A DNA stretch of 64,000 bases from Actinotalea soli (lineage in GTDB: Bacteria; Actinomycetota; Actinomycetes; Actinomycetales; Cellulomonadaceae), in NCBI RefSeq assembly GCF_017565425.1, contig NZ_JAGEMK010000006.1, positions 1-64,000 on the forward strand, given 5' to 3'. The notes under the pieces were generated by a model, which was given only the letters and a program-made list of their open reading frames with translations, did no database searches and had not been told where the DNA came from. A program made the translations under genes and the position numbers. Positions 1 through 8,780 of the stretch are shown here, piece after piece (within the stretch, counting starts at the first letter, position 1; the number at the start of each line of letters is the position of its first letter).

Positions 1-31
1 TCGATCGGGGTCACCATCTGACCCCGATCGA
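1..31. repeat. perfect hairpin repeat, GGGGTC family
   Basis: Two perfect 13-base inverted arms (1-13 and 19-31) enclose a 5-base loop. The arm core GATCGGGGTCA resembles the hairpin units at 1736-1950, so this looks like another copy of the same dispersed intergenic element. The window starts here, so the full extent is unknown. Confidence 0.7.
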
Positions 32-140
32 CCCCGTTGTCGCGCTACCGGCCGGACCGAGGCTCGAGCGCGTCGCGAGCGCCGACCATGCGGTCGTCCA
101 CAGGTCCGGAACGCCCCGGCATGACCCGGTTCAGCATTGC

Positions 141-146
141 TAGGGT
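141..146 (+). promoter_or_regulatory. -10 element of a leaderless promoter
   Basis: TAGGGT lies 8 bases before the ATG at 155, and no Shine-Dalgarno sequence lies between. This is the usual layout of a leaderless actinobacterial transcript. No convincing -35 was seen. Confidence 0.45.
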
Positions 147-154
147 CATCTGCC

Positions 155-757
155 ATGACTCAGGGGGCGGTCCGAGCACGCGTGCTGCGTGCAGCGGGAG
201 CAGCACTGGCGCTGGCACTCGTCGTGGGCTGCACCCCCGAGGAGCCCACCGCGCCACCGACGACGGCAGCCCCGACCACCGCAGCCCCGACGCCGAGCCC
301 CGAGCCGAGCGAGCCGGTCGCCGAGGCACCGACCCGGCCCGAGGCGATGGACAGCAGCGACGAGGCGGGAGCCGTCGCGGCGGCGGAGTACTTCATGGAG
401 CTGTTCGCGTACGTCCTGGCGACCGGGGACACCACCGACTGGAACGCCGTCACGGTTGAGAGCTGCATCCTGTGCACGAACGTCCGCGAGCGCGCGGAGA
501 CACTCCACGCGTCCGGCGGGATGCGTGGCGGCGGTGTCAGCGTCCACTCGAGCCAACTGATCGGCACCGACACCACGATCAACGCCCGCGCCGTCGAGGT
601 CGACTACACCTTCAGCGCTGGTGAAGAGCTCGACGCCTCAGGTGAGACGACCGAGGTACTCGCCGAGGAGTCCGGGACGGCTGTCCTGGACGTGAGCTTC
701 ACCGAGCAGGGCTGGGTGCTGCTCGAAGGAAGCGGCGGCCAGACGGAGGCGCCATGA
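155..757 (+). CDS. DUF6318 family lipoprotein
   Basis: Predicted secreted lipoprotein of 200 residues. A positively charged N-terminus and hydrophobic stretch end at a lipobox with Cys26 (VVGC). A Thr/Pro/Ala-rich linker (about 30-65) is followed by a compact domain (about 68-195) resembling DUF6318. That family is common in Micrococcales and has no known function. I chose ATG 155 over the in-frame TTG at 137 because a TAGGGT -10 box lies just upstream of 155. The stop overlaps the next gene by 4 bases (ATGA), so the two are translationally coupled and may act together at the cell surface. Confidence 0.7.
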   Translation: MTQGAVRARVLRAAGAALALALVVGCTPEEPTAPPTTAAPTTAAPTPSPEPSEPVAEAPTRPEAMDSSDEAGAVAAAEYFMELFAYVLATGDTTDWNAVTVESCILCTNVRERAETLHASGGMRGGGVSVHSSQLIGTDTTINARAVEVDYTFSAGEELDASGETTEVLAEESGTAVLDVSFTEQGWVLLEGSGGQTEAP

Positions 758-1650
758 GGCAGACGATCACCACTGGTGGACTCGCGCTCCTGCTCACAGC
801 AAGCCTCATCCCCAGCAGCGCGGTGCAGGCGGTCGTGCGCGCGTCGGGCGGTGGTTGGTGGGACGCTGAAGCGGTCGATGACTCCGTCGTCGTCGGACGA
901 CACGAACGGCAGGACTCAAGCACCGGCAGCGCAGCCACCGACCGACCGAGCGCGTCCGGCGCGCCAGCCCCCGAGTACCGCCGGATCCCGATCGGCTTCT
1001 GCATCGCCGAGGACTGGATGGACGGGACCCAGGCCTGCCTCGGTGACGACGGAGCGACGTACATCACGCCGGAGTGCGAGGACGGGTCCGACTACCTTCA
1101 GCCGCTGTTCACGCGCCCCGTCGACTCCTCGGGCGCAGCCTCGGGCGAGTGGGAGCAGGTCGACGAGGGCGGCTGCGCCGAGGACGCTGCTGCCGCCCAG
1201 GTCGTCGTCCTCACGGCGGAGCAGTTCCGTCGGCTGCCGTTGCAGGCCTCGGCCCCGGCGTTCCAGCCGGCCGACGGTCGCGGGCTGGTCGGGAAGGACC
1301 TGATCCTCATGACCAGCGCCGAGCCGCAGACCCTGACCACCGACGTCCTCGGCGTCCCCGTGACGGTACGCGCCACCCCCGTCGAGTTCACCTGGGACCT
1401 CGGGGACGGCTCGGCGCCGCTGACCACGACCGACGCCGGCCGGCCCTACCCCGACCACACCGTGGCCCAGGCCTACGCGCGGGAGGGCAGGTACGCCGTC
1501 ACCCTCACCACCACCTGGCAGGGCGAGTACCAGCTGGCCGGTGCCGGGGTGTGGCTCCCCGTCGCCGGGACCGCCACCACCACCTCGGCCCCGTTCCCGA
1601 CCGAGGCCGTCAGCGCCCGGTCCCAGCTGGTCGCCGACCCCCTCAACTGA
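754..1650 (+). CDS. secreted protein with PKD-like domain
   Basis: Predicted exported protein of 298 residues. A signal peptide spans about residues 1-25 (MRQTITTGGLALLLTASLIP). A low-complexity region follows, then a Cys-containing segment (about 85-150), then a C-terminal PKD-like beta-sandwich (about 205-290) marked by FTWDLGDGS and YAREGRYAVTLTTTW. PKD domains usually serve extracellular protein or carbohydrate contacts and are not catalytic. The start overlaps the upstream lipoprotein stop by 4 bases, which suggests a two-gene cell-envelope operon. The exact function is unknown. Confidence 0.7.
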   Translation: MRQTITTGGLALLLTASLIPSSAVQAVVRASGGGWWDAEAVDDSVVVGRHERQDSSTGSAATDRPSASGAPAPEYRRIPIGFCIAEDWMDGTQACLGDDGATYITPECEDGSDYLQPLFTRPVDSSGAASGEWEQVDEGGCAEDAAAAQVVVLTAEQFRRLPLQASAPAFQPADGRGLVGKDLILMTSAEPQTLTTDVLGVPVTVRATPVEFTWDLGDGSAPLTTTDAGRPYPDHTVAQAYAREGRYAVTLTTTWQGEYQLAGAGVWLPVAGTATTTSAPFPTEAVSARSQLVADPLN

Positions 1651-1735
1651 GCGGCCCCCTCGACTGAGCCGCCCCCCGCGCGTCGCCGACCCCCCGCACG
1701 GCCGCCGACCCCCGCGCCTGGCCGACCCCCCACAC

Positions 1736-1950
1736 GATCGGGGTCGATCTGGGTCACTATCCGACCCGTATCGACCCCGATCACGAGAGCCTGCTGGCCG
1801 CAATCCCGGGACCACGAGAACGGGGTCGATCTGGGTCACTATCCGACCCGTATCGACCCCGATCACGGGAGCCTGCTGGCCGCGGTCCCGGGACCACGAG
1901 AACGGGGTCGATCCAGGTCACCATGTGACCCTGATCGACCCCGGTCAGGA
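1736..1950. repeat. three tandem 82-bp units with nested inverted repeats
   Basis: Units begin at about 1740, 1822 and 1904, a constant 82-base period. Unit one has perfect 13-base arms (GATCGGGGTCGAT at 1736-1748 and its complement at 1770-1782) around a second inverted repeat, GGGTC (1751-1755) and GACCC (1763-1767). Unit two is nearly identical. Unit three is diverged and its loop resembles the hairpin at 1-31. The gap 1651-1974 between the converging genes otherwise holds no gene. A terminator role is possible, but the repetition suggests a dispersed repeat. Confidence 0.8.
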
Positions 1951-1974
1951 GAGCTGGCGCGCTGCGGCGGCGGG

Positions 1975-2745
1975 CTAGCGGGCCAGCCAGCCGCCGTCGA
2001 CGGCGAGCACCTGGCCGTGGACGTAGGCCGCCGCGGGCGAGGCGAGGAAGACGACGACGTTGCCCATGTCGTCCGGGGTGCCCCAGCGGCCCGCGGGGAT
2101 GCGGACCGAGAGCTGCTCGAGGCGCACCGGGTCGGCCAGCAGGGCCTCGTTCATGTCGGTGGCCATGTAGCCGGGGGCCACGGCGTTGACGTTGACGCCC
2201 TTGCCGGCCCACTCGTTGCACAGGGCCTTGGTCAGCTGCCCGACGGCACCCTTGCTCGCGGCGTAGGCAGGCACGGTGATGCCGCCCTGGAAGGTCAGCA
2301 GCGAGGCGAAGTTGATGACCTTGCCCTCGCCGCGCTCGATCATGGGCCGCCCGAAGATCTGGCACAGCTGGAACACCGAGCGCAGGTTGATGTCGAGCAC
2401 CGTGTCCCAGGAGTCCAGCGGGAAGTCGACCGCGGGGTGGCGGTCCTGGGTGCCGGCGTTGTTGACCAGGATGTCGACCTGGTGCTCGGCGAGCACCGCC
2501 TGCGCGGCCTGCGCCACGACCTCGCCGTCGGACAGGTCCACGGCCTGGAAGTGGACCCTCCGCCCGCGGGCCTCGGCGTGGGCGACCAGCTCGTCGCTCA
2601 GGCCCCCGCGGGCCATGACGACGACGTCGGCCCCGGCGTCGAGCAGGGCGGTCGAGACCCCGAGGCCCAGGCCCCGGGCGCCGCCGGTGACGACCGCGGT
2701 GCGGCCGGTGAGGTCGAAGGGCTGGGGGGCAGGCGTGGTGCTCAT
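1975..2745 (-). CDS. KduD-like SDR oxidoreductase
   Basis: Short-chain dehydrogenase of 256 residues, closest in style to 2-dehydro-3-deoxy-D-gluconate 5-dehydrogenase (KduD) and gluconate 5-dehydrogenase. These enzymes reduce 5-keto sugar acids with NAD(P)H. Visible are the nucleotide-binding TGGARGLG (20-27), a structural NNAG, and the catalytic YAASK (Tyr161, Lys165). It is the last gene of the nine-gene uronate operon and overlaps the alcohol dehydrogenase stop by 4 bases. GGAAAGG precedes the ATG. A second KduD-like SDR lies at 4791-5582, so the two may act on different ketoacids or epimers. The exact substrate is inferred from context. Confidence 0.8.
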   Translation of the reverse strand: MSTTPAPQPFDLTGRTAVVTGGARGLGLGVSTALLDAGADVVVMARGGLSDELVAHAEARGRRVHFQAVDLSDGEVVAQAAQAVLAEHQVDILVNNAGTQDRHPAVDFPLDSWDTVLDINLRSVFQLCQIFGRPMIERGEGKVINFASLLTFQGGITVPAYAASKGAVGQLTKALCNEWAGKGVNVNAVAPGYMATDMNEALLADPVRLEQLSVRIPAGRWGTPDDMGNVVVFLASPAAAYVHGQVLAVDGGWLAR

Positions 2746-3776
2746 GCGTCGGCCTTTCCGTCGAGGGGGGTGACCAGCACCTTGAGGCAGTCCTGGCCGG
2801 TGGTCGCGGCGTCGAAGGCCTCGCCGACCTGCGCGAGGTCGAAGGCCTTGGTCGGGAAGCGGTCCAGGCCCAGGTCCCCCGAGGCGATGAGCTCGATGGC
2901 CCGCGCCATGTCCGCCGAGGTGTACACGCGCACCCCGACCATCGACTGCTCCTTGAAGCACACCGCCTGCAGGTCGAGCGGGGTCGGCTGCTTGTACACG
3001 CCGACGACGACGATCCGCCCCAGCACCCGGGTGGCGGCCGTCAGCTCGGCGGCCACGCTCGGGTGGGCCGCGGAGTCGAAGGTGGTGTCGGCCCCCTCGC
3101 CGTCGGTCAGGTCGGCCAGGGTCTCGATCATGCTCGACCCGTCGGGCACGACGGTGAAGCCCATCCCCTCGGCCACCTCGCGGCGCCAGGCGCTCGGCTC
3201 GGTGATGACCACGGTGCCCGCGCCCTCGTGCCGGGCGACCAGGGCGGTCAGGACTCCGATGGGGCCGGCGCCGTAGACGGCCACGGTGTCCCCGCGCTCC
3301 ATGCCCGAGAGGGCCAGGGCGTGGACCGCGACGGCGAGGGGCTCGGCGAGGGTCGCCGTGCGGGGGTCCACACCCGCGGGCACCGCGTGCAGCACCTCGG
3401 GGGGCAGGGCCACGTACTCGGCCATCCCACCCGGGGCGTCGATCCCGTAGAGGCCGAGGCGACGGCAGACGTGCGCGTGACCGTCCCGGTATGCCTTGCA
3501 CTCGCCACAGCTGATCAGCGGCTCGACCGTCACGAGGCTGCCCGCCGCGGGGCCGCTCGACCCGGCCCGCTCGACCCAGCCGGACATCTCGTGCCCCATG
3601 ACCAGGGGCGCCTGGGCCCGCGGGTGCTTGCCGTGGAAGATCGACAGGTCGGTGCCGCAGATCCCGTTGTAGGCGATGCGGACCAGGGCCCACCCCTCGG
3701 GGACCTCGGGGGTCTCGATCTCACGGACCTCGACCTCGTCGGTCCCGGTCCACACCGCTGCCCTCATGGTGGTCAT
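2742..3776 (-). CDS. zinc-dependent medium-chain alcohol dehydrogenase
   Basis: MDR-family polyol or sugar-acid dehydrogenase of 344 residues, like sorbitol, idonate or threonine dehydrogenases. Catalytic zinc ligands are Cys40 (GICGTDL) and His62-Glu63 (MGHEMSG), and AVYGAGPIGVL is the NAD-binding glycine motif. The structural-zinc lobe has Cys90, Cys93 and Cys104, but the expected third Cys is Tyr96, so that site is incomplete. AGGAG precedes the chosen ATG at 3776; the ATG at 3767 is an alternative. It lies one base after the 2-hydroxyacid dehydrogenase stop and overlaps the next SDR. A role in oxidising or reducing a uronate-derived intermediate is inferred. Confidence 0.8.
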   Translation of the reverse strand: MTTMRAAVWTGTDEVEVREIETPEVPEGWALVRIAYNGICGTDLSIFHGKHPRAQAPLVMGHEMSGWVERAGSSGPAAGSLVTVEPLISCGECKAYRDGHAHVCRRLGLYGIDAPGGMAEYVALPPEVLHAVPAGVDPRTATLAEPLAVAVHALALSGMERGDTVAVYGAGPIGVLTALVARHEGAGTVVITEPSAWRREVAEGMGFTVVPDGSSMIETLADLTDGEGADTTFDSAAHPSVAAELTAATRVLGRIVVVGVYKQPTPLDLQAVCFKEQSMVGVRVYTSADMARAIELIASGDLGLDRFPTKAFDLAQVGEAFDAATTGQDCLKVLVTPLDGKADA

Positions 3777-3777
3777 C

Positions 3778-4791
3778 TCACGCTCCTGTTCGGACGGCGA
3801 CCGGCGCGCAGGTCGCGTTGCGCCCCGGCGCGCCGAGCACCTCGGGGTTGACGATGTTGCGAGGGGCACGGCCGGCGACCACGTCGATCACGTTGGCGAC
3901 GGTGCGGCGCTTGAGCTCGTCGTACGACTCCTCGGTGTACCAGGCCAGGTGCGGGGTGAGGACCACCGAGTCGAAGGTCGTCAGCGGGTGGTCCGGCGGC
4001 AGGGGCTCCTGCTCGTGCACGTCGATGGCCGCGGCCCGGATGCTGCCCGCGGCCAGGGCGTCGACCAGGGCCGGGGTGTCCACGACGCCGCCGCGGCTGG
4101 TGTTGACCAGGATCGCGTCGGTGCGCATGCGCGCGAGCTCGGCCGCGCCGATCATCCCGCGGGTCCCCTCGGTCAGGGGCGTGTGCAGCGACACCACCTG
4201 GGACCGCTCGAGCAGCTCGTCTAGGGAGACCGAGGCGAACCCGTGGAAGGTCGCCGCCCCGGGCTCGGCCGCGACGTCGTACCCGATCACCTCGTAGCCC
4301 AGGCCGGCGGCCTTGCGGGCGGTCGCGGTGCCGATGAGGCCCATGCCGACCACGCCGAACACGCGGTCCCGCGTCTGGTAGAGCGGCCGCACGACGGCGA
4401 GGTCGAAGGACCCCGCCCGCACGCCACGGTCGAGCCGCGGGATGCCCCGGGCGGCAGCCAGGGCCATGCCCACGGCGTGGTCCGAGACCGCCTCGGTCCC
4501 GTAGTCGGGCACGTTGCAGACCGCGATGCCCCGCTCGGTCGCGGCGGCGACGTCGACCGAGTCGACCCCGACGCCGTAGCGGCCGATGGCCCGCAGCGCC
4601 GGCAGGGCGTCCATCACCTCGGCGGTGATCTGCGCGTACTGCACGAGGACGCCCTCAGCCCCGGCCGCGTTCTCGACCAGCTCGGTCGCGTCGCGGGACT
4701 GGGTCAGCACCAGCTCGGCCCCGGCGAGACCGGTCACCTCGTGCTCGGCGTCGAAGGAGTCGTGGTCGCACTCGGTGATGACGATGCGCAT
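3778..4791 (-). CDS. D-2-hydroxyacid dehydrogenase (CtBP-like)
   Basis: NAD-dependent D-isomer 2-hydroxyacid dehydrogenase of 337 residues. The nucleotide-binding motif is GMGLIG in the middle of the chain. The family's catalytic Arg, Glu and His appear in NTSRGGVVD, HEQEP and LTPHLAWYTEE. The ATG shares one base with the stop of the upstream SDR (TGATG), and the stop sits immediately before the alcohol dehydrogenase start. Translational coupling is therefore likely throughout this part of the operon. Members of this family reduce or oxidise 2-keto acids; the substrate cannot be read from the sequence. Confidence 0.8.
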   Translation of the reverse strand: MRIVITECDHDSFDAEHEVTGLAGAELVLTQSRDATELVENAAGAEGVLVQYAQITAEVMDALPALRAIGRYGVGVDSVDVAAATERGIAVCNVPDYGTEAVSDHAVGMALAAARGIPRLDRGVRAGSFDLAVVRPLYQTRDRVFGVVGMGLIGTATARKAAGLGYEVIGYDVAAEPGAATFHGFASVSLDELLERSQVVSLHTPLTEGTRGMIGAAELARMRTDAILVNTSRGGVVDTPALVDALAAGSIRAAAIDVHEQEPLPPDHPLTTFDSVVLTPHLAWYTEESYDELKRRTVANVIDVVAGRAPRNIVNPEVLGAPGRNATCAPVAVRTGA

Positions 4792-5582
4792 CAGCGAGCC
4801 AGCCAGCCGCCGTCGACCGGCAGCACGACGCCGTGCACGTAGTCCGCGGCGTGGCTCGACAGGAACAGGACGGCGCCGGCGATGTCCGAGGCCTCGGCCC
4901 AGCGCCCGGCGGGGATGCGGTCCAGGATCGCCTTGCTGCGCGCGGGGTCCTGACGCAGGTCGTGGGTGTTGGCGGTCGCGACGTAGCCGGGGGCCACGGC
5001 GTTGACGTTGACCCCGTGCTGGGCCCACTCGTTGGCCAGGGCCCGGGTGAGCCCGGCGATCGCGGACTTCGAGGAGGTGTAGCCGGGCACGTTGATGCCT
5101 CCCTGGAAGCTCAGCATCGAGGCGGTGTTGACGATGCGCCCCGAGCCGCGCTCGATCATGGTGCGGCCGACCTCGCGCGAGAGCACCCACGCGGTGCGCA
5201 GGTTGACGTCCAGCACGTGGTCGAAGTCCTCGTCGGAGTGCTGGGCGGCCGGGGTGCGGCGGATCGTCCCGCCGTTGTTGACCAGGATGTCCACGCCGCG
5301 CCCGGCGAGCTCAGCCGCGAGCTCCGCCACCTGAGCCCGGTCGGAGAAGTCGCACTTGATCGGGGTGAAGCTCCGGCCCTGGGCCTCGACGGCCCGACGG
5401 GTGGGGCTGTCACCCTCCTCGATGTCATAGCTGACGCCGATGACGTCGGCCCCGGCGGTCGCGAGGGTCTCGGCGATCGCGAGTCCGATGCCCTGGCTCG
5501 CGCCGGTCACGACGGCGAGCTTGCCCTCGAGGCTGAGGAGCTGCTCGGCGAAGGCTGCGGGGGTGGTCGGGCTGTTCGTCAT
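4791..5582 (-). CDS. kduD: KduD-type 2-deoxy-D-gluconate/ketogluconate dehydrogenase
   Basis: SDR of 263 residues. TGASQGIG (26-33) binds the nucleotide, Tyr168 and Lys172 (YTSSK) are catalytic, and the usual NNAG reads NNGG. Downstream of kduI, the expected role is reduction of 2,5-diketo-3-deoxygluconate to 2-keto-3-deoxygluconate, the last step before KDG kinase. It shares the closing PVDGGWLAR with the SDR at 1975-2745, so the two are probably paralogues from a local duplication. The stop overlaps the 2-hydroxyacid dehydrogenase start by one base. Which of the two is the true KduD is uncertain. Confidence 0.75.
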   Translation of the reverse strand: MTNSPTTPAAFAEQLLSLEGKLAVVTGASQGIGLAIAETLATAGADVIGVSYDIEEGDSPTRRAVEAQGRSFTPIKCDFSDRAQVAELAAELAGRGVDILVNNGGTIRRTPAAQHSDEDFDHVLDVNLRTAWVLSREVGRTMIERGSGRIVNTASMLSFQGGINVPGYTSSKSAIAGLTRALANEWAQHGVNVNAVAPGYVATANTHDLRQDPARSKAILDRIPAGRWAEASDIAGAVLFLSSHAADYVHGVVLPVDGGWLAR

Positions 5583-5652
5583 CGTGGTGCTCTCTCGATC
5601 GGGTCGGTGCGGACCGGCGGTCCGGTGGGGGTCGTGCTGGTCGGTGTCCGCG

Positions 5653-6483
5653 TCAGGGGACGTACCCCAGGGCGGTGGAGATGCGGTCCGCGGTGCGGGT
5701 GGCTGCCTCGTGCATGGCCTCGACCTGCTCGAGGGTGTGCTCGAGGGTGATGGTCGAGATGCTCAGGCCGTACTTGACCGTGCCGGTGTGGTCTCGGATG
5801 GGAGCCGCGACGCAGGCCACGCCGGGCACGTTCTCCTCACGGTCCAGGGAGTAGCCGCAGCGACGGACCTGCTCGATCTCGGCGCGCAGCTCCTCGATGG
5901 TGGTGAGGGTGTGCTCGGTGCGTCGCGGCAGGCCGGCGCGGACCACGAAGCGCTCGAGCTCGTCGTCGGTGTAGCCCGCCAGGACGGCCTTGCCGATGCC
6001 CGAGGAGTGCATCGGGATCGCGTGGCCGACCCGTGAGGGCATCTGGTACGGCTTGTCGGAGTCCGAGCGGATCAGGTAGATGATCTCGTCGCCGTTGGCC
6101 GCACCCACGTGGATCGTGCAGTGCACCTCCTCGACGAGCTCGTCGACGTAGGGCTGGGCGATCGCCGAGATGTCGATCCGCTGCAGGGCGCGCCCGGCCA
6201 GGGCCAGGATCTGCGGTCCGGGCAGGTACGTGCCGTCCTGCGCGAGGCTGACGAACCCTCGGGCCACCAGGGTGCTGATGATCCGGTGGGTGGTGGCCTT
6301 CGCGAGCCCCGTCGCCGCGACGACGTCGGTGAACCGGGGGTGGGCGAGGGCGGCCTCGAGGACGAGCAGGGTCTTCTCGCTCGCGTTCGCGGTGGTGGGG
6401 ACGGCCTCGACGTCGGCCATGCGCACGACTCCGTCCGGCTCGGTCTCACGCCCGGGCGCGGTCCGTACGCTCTCGCTCGTCAT
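5653..6483 (-). CDS. IclR family transcriptional regulator
   Basis: Regulator of 276 residues with an N-terminal winged helix-turn-helix (about 35-90; FTDVVAATGLAKATTHRIIS) and the C-terminal IclR effector-binding domain. Several IclR members (KdgR) respond to 2-keto-3-deoxygluconate, which fits a position between kduI and kduD. Its gene lies inside the operon, 45 bases after kduI, so it is probably autoregulated. The paired palindromes at 10495-10519 in front of dctP are its most likely operator. Repressor or activator status cannot be told. Confidence 0.85.
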   Translation of the reverse strand: MTSESVRTAPGRETEPDGVVRMADVEAVPTTANASEKTLLVLEAALAHPRFTDVVAATGLAKATTHRIISTLVARGFVSLAQDGTYLPGPQILALAGRALQRIDISAIAQPYVDELVEEVHCTIHVGAANGDEIIYLIRSDSDKPYQMPSRVGHAIPMHSSGIGKAVLAGYTDDELERFVVRAGLPRRTEHTLTTIEELRAEIEQVRRCGYSLDREENVPGVACVAAPIRDHTGTVKYGLSISTITLEHTLEQVEAMHEAATRTADRISTALGYVP

Positions 6484-6528
6484 GGTTCTCGCCTGTCCGT
6501 CGGTCGGTGGGTGGATGACCAGCGTGGC

Positions 6529-7368
6529 TCATCGCATCTCGGTGATGGGGAACCCGTCCATGTCGTCGAAGGACTGGTTCTCCCCCGCCATCGCCCACAC
6601 GAAGCTGTAGGAGGCGGTGCCGACCCCCGAGTGGACCGACCAGCTCGGGGAGATGATCGCCTCCTCGTCGGCGACGACCATGTGCCGCGTCTCGTCCGGC
6701 CGTCCGAGGATGTGGATGACCCGGGCCTCCTCCGGGAGGCCGAAGTAGAGGTACGCCTCCATCCGACGGTCGTGGGTGTGGGCGGGCATGGTGTTCCACA
6801 TGCTCCCGGGGTGCAGCGTGGTCACCCCCATGACGACCTGGCAGCTGCGCACGCCGTTCTCGTGGATGTACTGGTTGAGGGTGCGGCGGTTCGAGGTCAG
6901 CGGGTCGCCGAGCTCACGCACGGTGCCGGTGCCGGCCTCGACGAGGGTCGTCGGGTAGGCGGTGTGCGCCGGCGCCGAGACCAGGTAGAACCGGGCCGGG
7001 CCCTGCTCGCCCGAGGGGTCGGCCGAGCTGAAGGTCACCGCACGGGCACCACGGCCCACGTACAGACAGGAGGCGTGCCCGACGTCGTAGCTCGTGCCGT
7101 CCACCGTGATGGTCCCGGCGCCGCCGACGTTGACGATGCCCGCCTCGCGGTGCTCGAAGAAGAACTCCGAGCGGATCTCGGGGAAGGTCGGCAGCGTGAC
7201 GGTGGTGCCCACCGGCCGGACCCCGGCCAGCACGACGCGGTCGTGGTGGGTGTAGACGGCGCGCGCCTCGTCGTCGGCGAAGAGGCCGGGGACGAGGTAC
7301 CGGCGTCGCAGCTCAGCCGTGTCCATCCCGGGGATCTGCTCGGGGCTGGTGGCGTAACGCTGTTCCAT
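6529..7368 (-). CDS. kduI: 5-dehydro-4-deoxy-D-glucuronate isomerase
   Basis: KduI of 279 residues, full length for the family. It interconverts 5-keto-4-deoxyuronate, the spontaneous product of unsaturated galacturonate, and 2,5-diketo-3-deoxygluconate. Zinc-binding residues lie in PAHTHDRRMEAYLYF, with a further His near the C-terminus. ATG 7368 begins the conserved MEQRYATSPEQ; in-frame codons upstream fall in the hairpin spacer and were rejected. It lies between the TRAP transporter and the IclR gene. This is the clearest marker that the operon handles pectin or glycosaminoglycan breakdown products. Confidence 0.93.
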   Translation of the reverse strand: MEQRYATSPEQIPGMDTAELRRRYLVPGLFADDEARAVYTHHDRVVLAGVRPVGTTVTLPTFPEIRSEFFFEHREAGIVNVGGAGTITVDGTSYDVGHASCLYVGRGARAVTFSSADPSGEQGPARFYLVSAPAHTAYPTTLVEAGTGTVRELGDPLTSNRRTLNQYIHENGVRSCQVVMGVTTLHPGSMWNTMPAHTHDRRMEAYLYFGLPEEARVIHILGRPDETRHMVVADEEAIISPSWSVHSGVGTASYSFVWAMAGENQSFDDMDGFPITEMR

Positions 7369-7409
7369 GGTGGGCCTTTCGGAGAGCGGGTCTGGCGGGA
7401 GGAGGTGGT

Positions 7410-7453
7410 CCACCGGACCGGCGGCGCGCGGGGGGCAGCCGCCGGCCCGGTGG
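7410..7453 (-). promoter_or_regulatory. intercistronic stem-loop between dctM and kduI
   Basis: Arms 7410-7425 and 7438-7453 pair over 16 bases with one mismatch around a 12-base loop. It fills the only sizeable gap in this part of the operon. It may stabilise the transporter mRNA or attenuate the enzyme genes. Confidence 0.5.
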
Positions 7454-7455
7454 GA

Positions 7456-8766
7456 TCAGGGGGTGACCAGCTGGAGGGTGGTCGGCAGCCACATCGACAG
7501 GGCGGGCGTGAAGATCACCATCACGAGCAGGGCGACCAGGGCGACGAAGAACGGCATGAGCCGCCGCACGACGTCCTCGATGCCGAGCCCGGCGACCTTG
7601 GCCCCGACGAAGAGGATCGGCCCGACGGGGGGCGTGATGGTCCCGACCGAGAGGGCGAAGACCATCATGATCCCGAAGTGCACGGGGTGGATCCCGAAGG
7701 CCGCGACGATCGGCAGGAAGATCGGCGTGAAGATCAGCACCGCCGGCGTCGGGTCCATGAAGAGCCCGACGACGAGCAGCACGGCCGCGATGAGGACCAG
7801 CAGGACGACCGGGTTCTCCGAGATCGTGAACATGGCCTCGGAGACCATCGCCGGGATCTGCGCGAAGGACATGACGAAGCCCATGATCGAGGAGACCCCG
7901 ATGAGGAACATCACCACCGAGGTGGTCCGGGCGGCGTCCATGAGGATGCGCGGGAGGTCCCGCACCTTGATGGACTTGTAGATCGCCGAGAGGACCAGCG
8001 AGTAGATCACCGCGATGTTCGAGGCCTCGGTCGGGGTGAAGATGCCCCGCAGGATGCCGCCGATCACCACGACGATGAGCAGCAGGGCCGGCACCGCGAC
8101 GAGGATCGTCTTGGCCCCCTCGGTGAAGCTGATCCGCTCGGTCATCTTGAGCTCGGGACGCTTGCGGGCGTAGAGGAACACGATGATCATGCAGGCGGCC
8201 GCCCAGAGCAGACCCGGGACGTAGCCGGCCACGAAGAGCGCCGCGATCGAAGCTCCCGAGACGAGCGAGTAGACGATCATCAGGTTGCTCGGCGGGATGA
8301 GCATCCCCGCGGGGGCCGAGGCGATGTTGGTCGCCGCGGCGAACCCGCGGTTGTACCCCTCCTTGGCCTGGATGGGTCCCATCGTCGAGCCGATGGCTGC
8401 GGCGGCCGCGACCCCCGAGCCGCTCACCGCGCCGAAGAGGGCGTTGGCCGCGACGTTGGTCTGGGCGAGGGACCCGGGGGTCCGGCCGACCATGACCTTG
8501 GCCGCGTTGATCAGGCGGAGGGCTATGCCTCCGTTGTTCATGATCACGCCCGCGAGGACGAAGAACGGGATGGCCAGCAGCGGGAAGGAGTTGATCCCCC
8601 GGAAGATCTGCTGGGCCGAGGTCAGGACGCCGTTCTCGACGCCGAGGATGACGAAGAGCGCGGTCAGGGACGAGAGCCCGACGGCGATGCTGATCGGCGC
8701 GCCGATCACCAGGAAGATCGCGATGCCCGCGACCAGGATGAGCGCTGCGAGTGCTGCTGGATCCAT
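7456..8766 (-). CDS. dctM: TRAP transporter large permease (DctM family)
   Basis: Integral membrane protein of 436 residues, the usual size, with about 12 hydrophobic segments. It is the sodium-driven transport channel of a tripartite ATP-independent periplasmic system. Characteristic stretches are PLLAIPFFVLAG, GAVSGSGVAAAAAIG, SAPAGMLIPPSN and GTITPPVGPILFVG. It follows dctQ by 14 bases and precedes kduI. With that enzyme next door the likely cargo is a uronate or unsaturated oligouronide derivative; this is inferred. Confidence 0.93.
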   Translation of the reverse strand: MDPAALAALILVAGIAIFLVIGAPISIAVGLSSLTALFVILGVENGVLTSAQQIFRGINSFPLLAIPFFVLAGVIMNNGGIALRLINAAKVMVGRTPGSLAQTNVAANALFGAVSGSGVAAAAAIGSTMGPIQAKEGYNRGFAAATNIASAPAGMLIPPSNLMIVYSLVSGASIAALFVAGYVPGLLWAAACMIIVFLYARKRPELKMTERISFTEGAKTILVAVPALLLIVVVIGGILRGIFTPTEASNIAVIYSLVLSAIYKSIKVRDLPRILMDAARTTSVVMFLIGVSSIMGFVMSFAQIPAMVSEAMFTISENPVVLLVLIAAVLLVVGLFMDPTPAVLIFTPIFLPIVAAFGIHPVHFGIMMVFALSVGTITPPVGPILFVGAKVAGLGIEDVVRRLMPFFVALVALLVMVIFTPALSMWLPTTLQLVTP

Positions 8767-8780
8767 GGGTCAGCGCTCCT

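Noticed and set aside
1736-1950. Possible CRISPR array
   Set aside because: There are only three units. The supposed spacers are themselves repeated, the units are long hairpins, and no cas gene is present.
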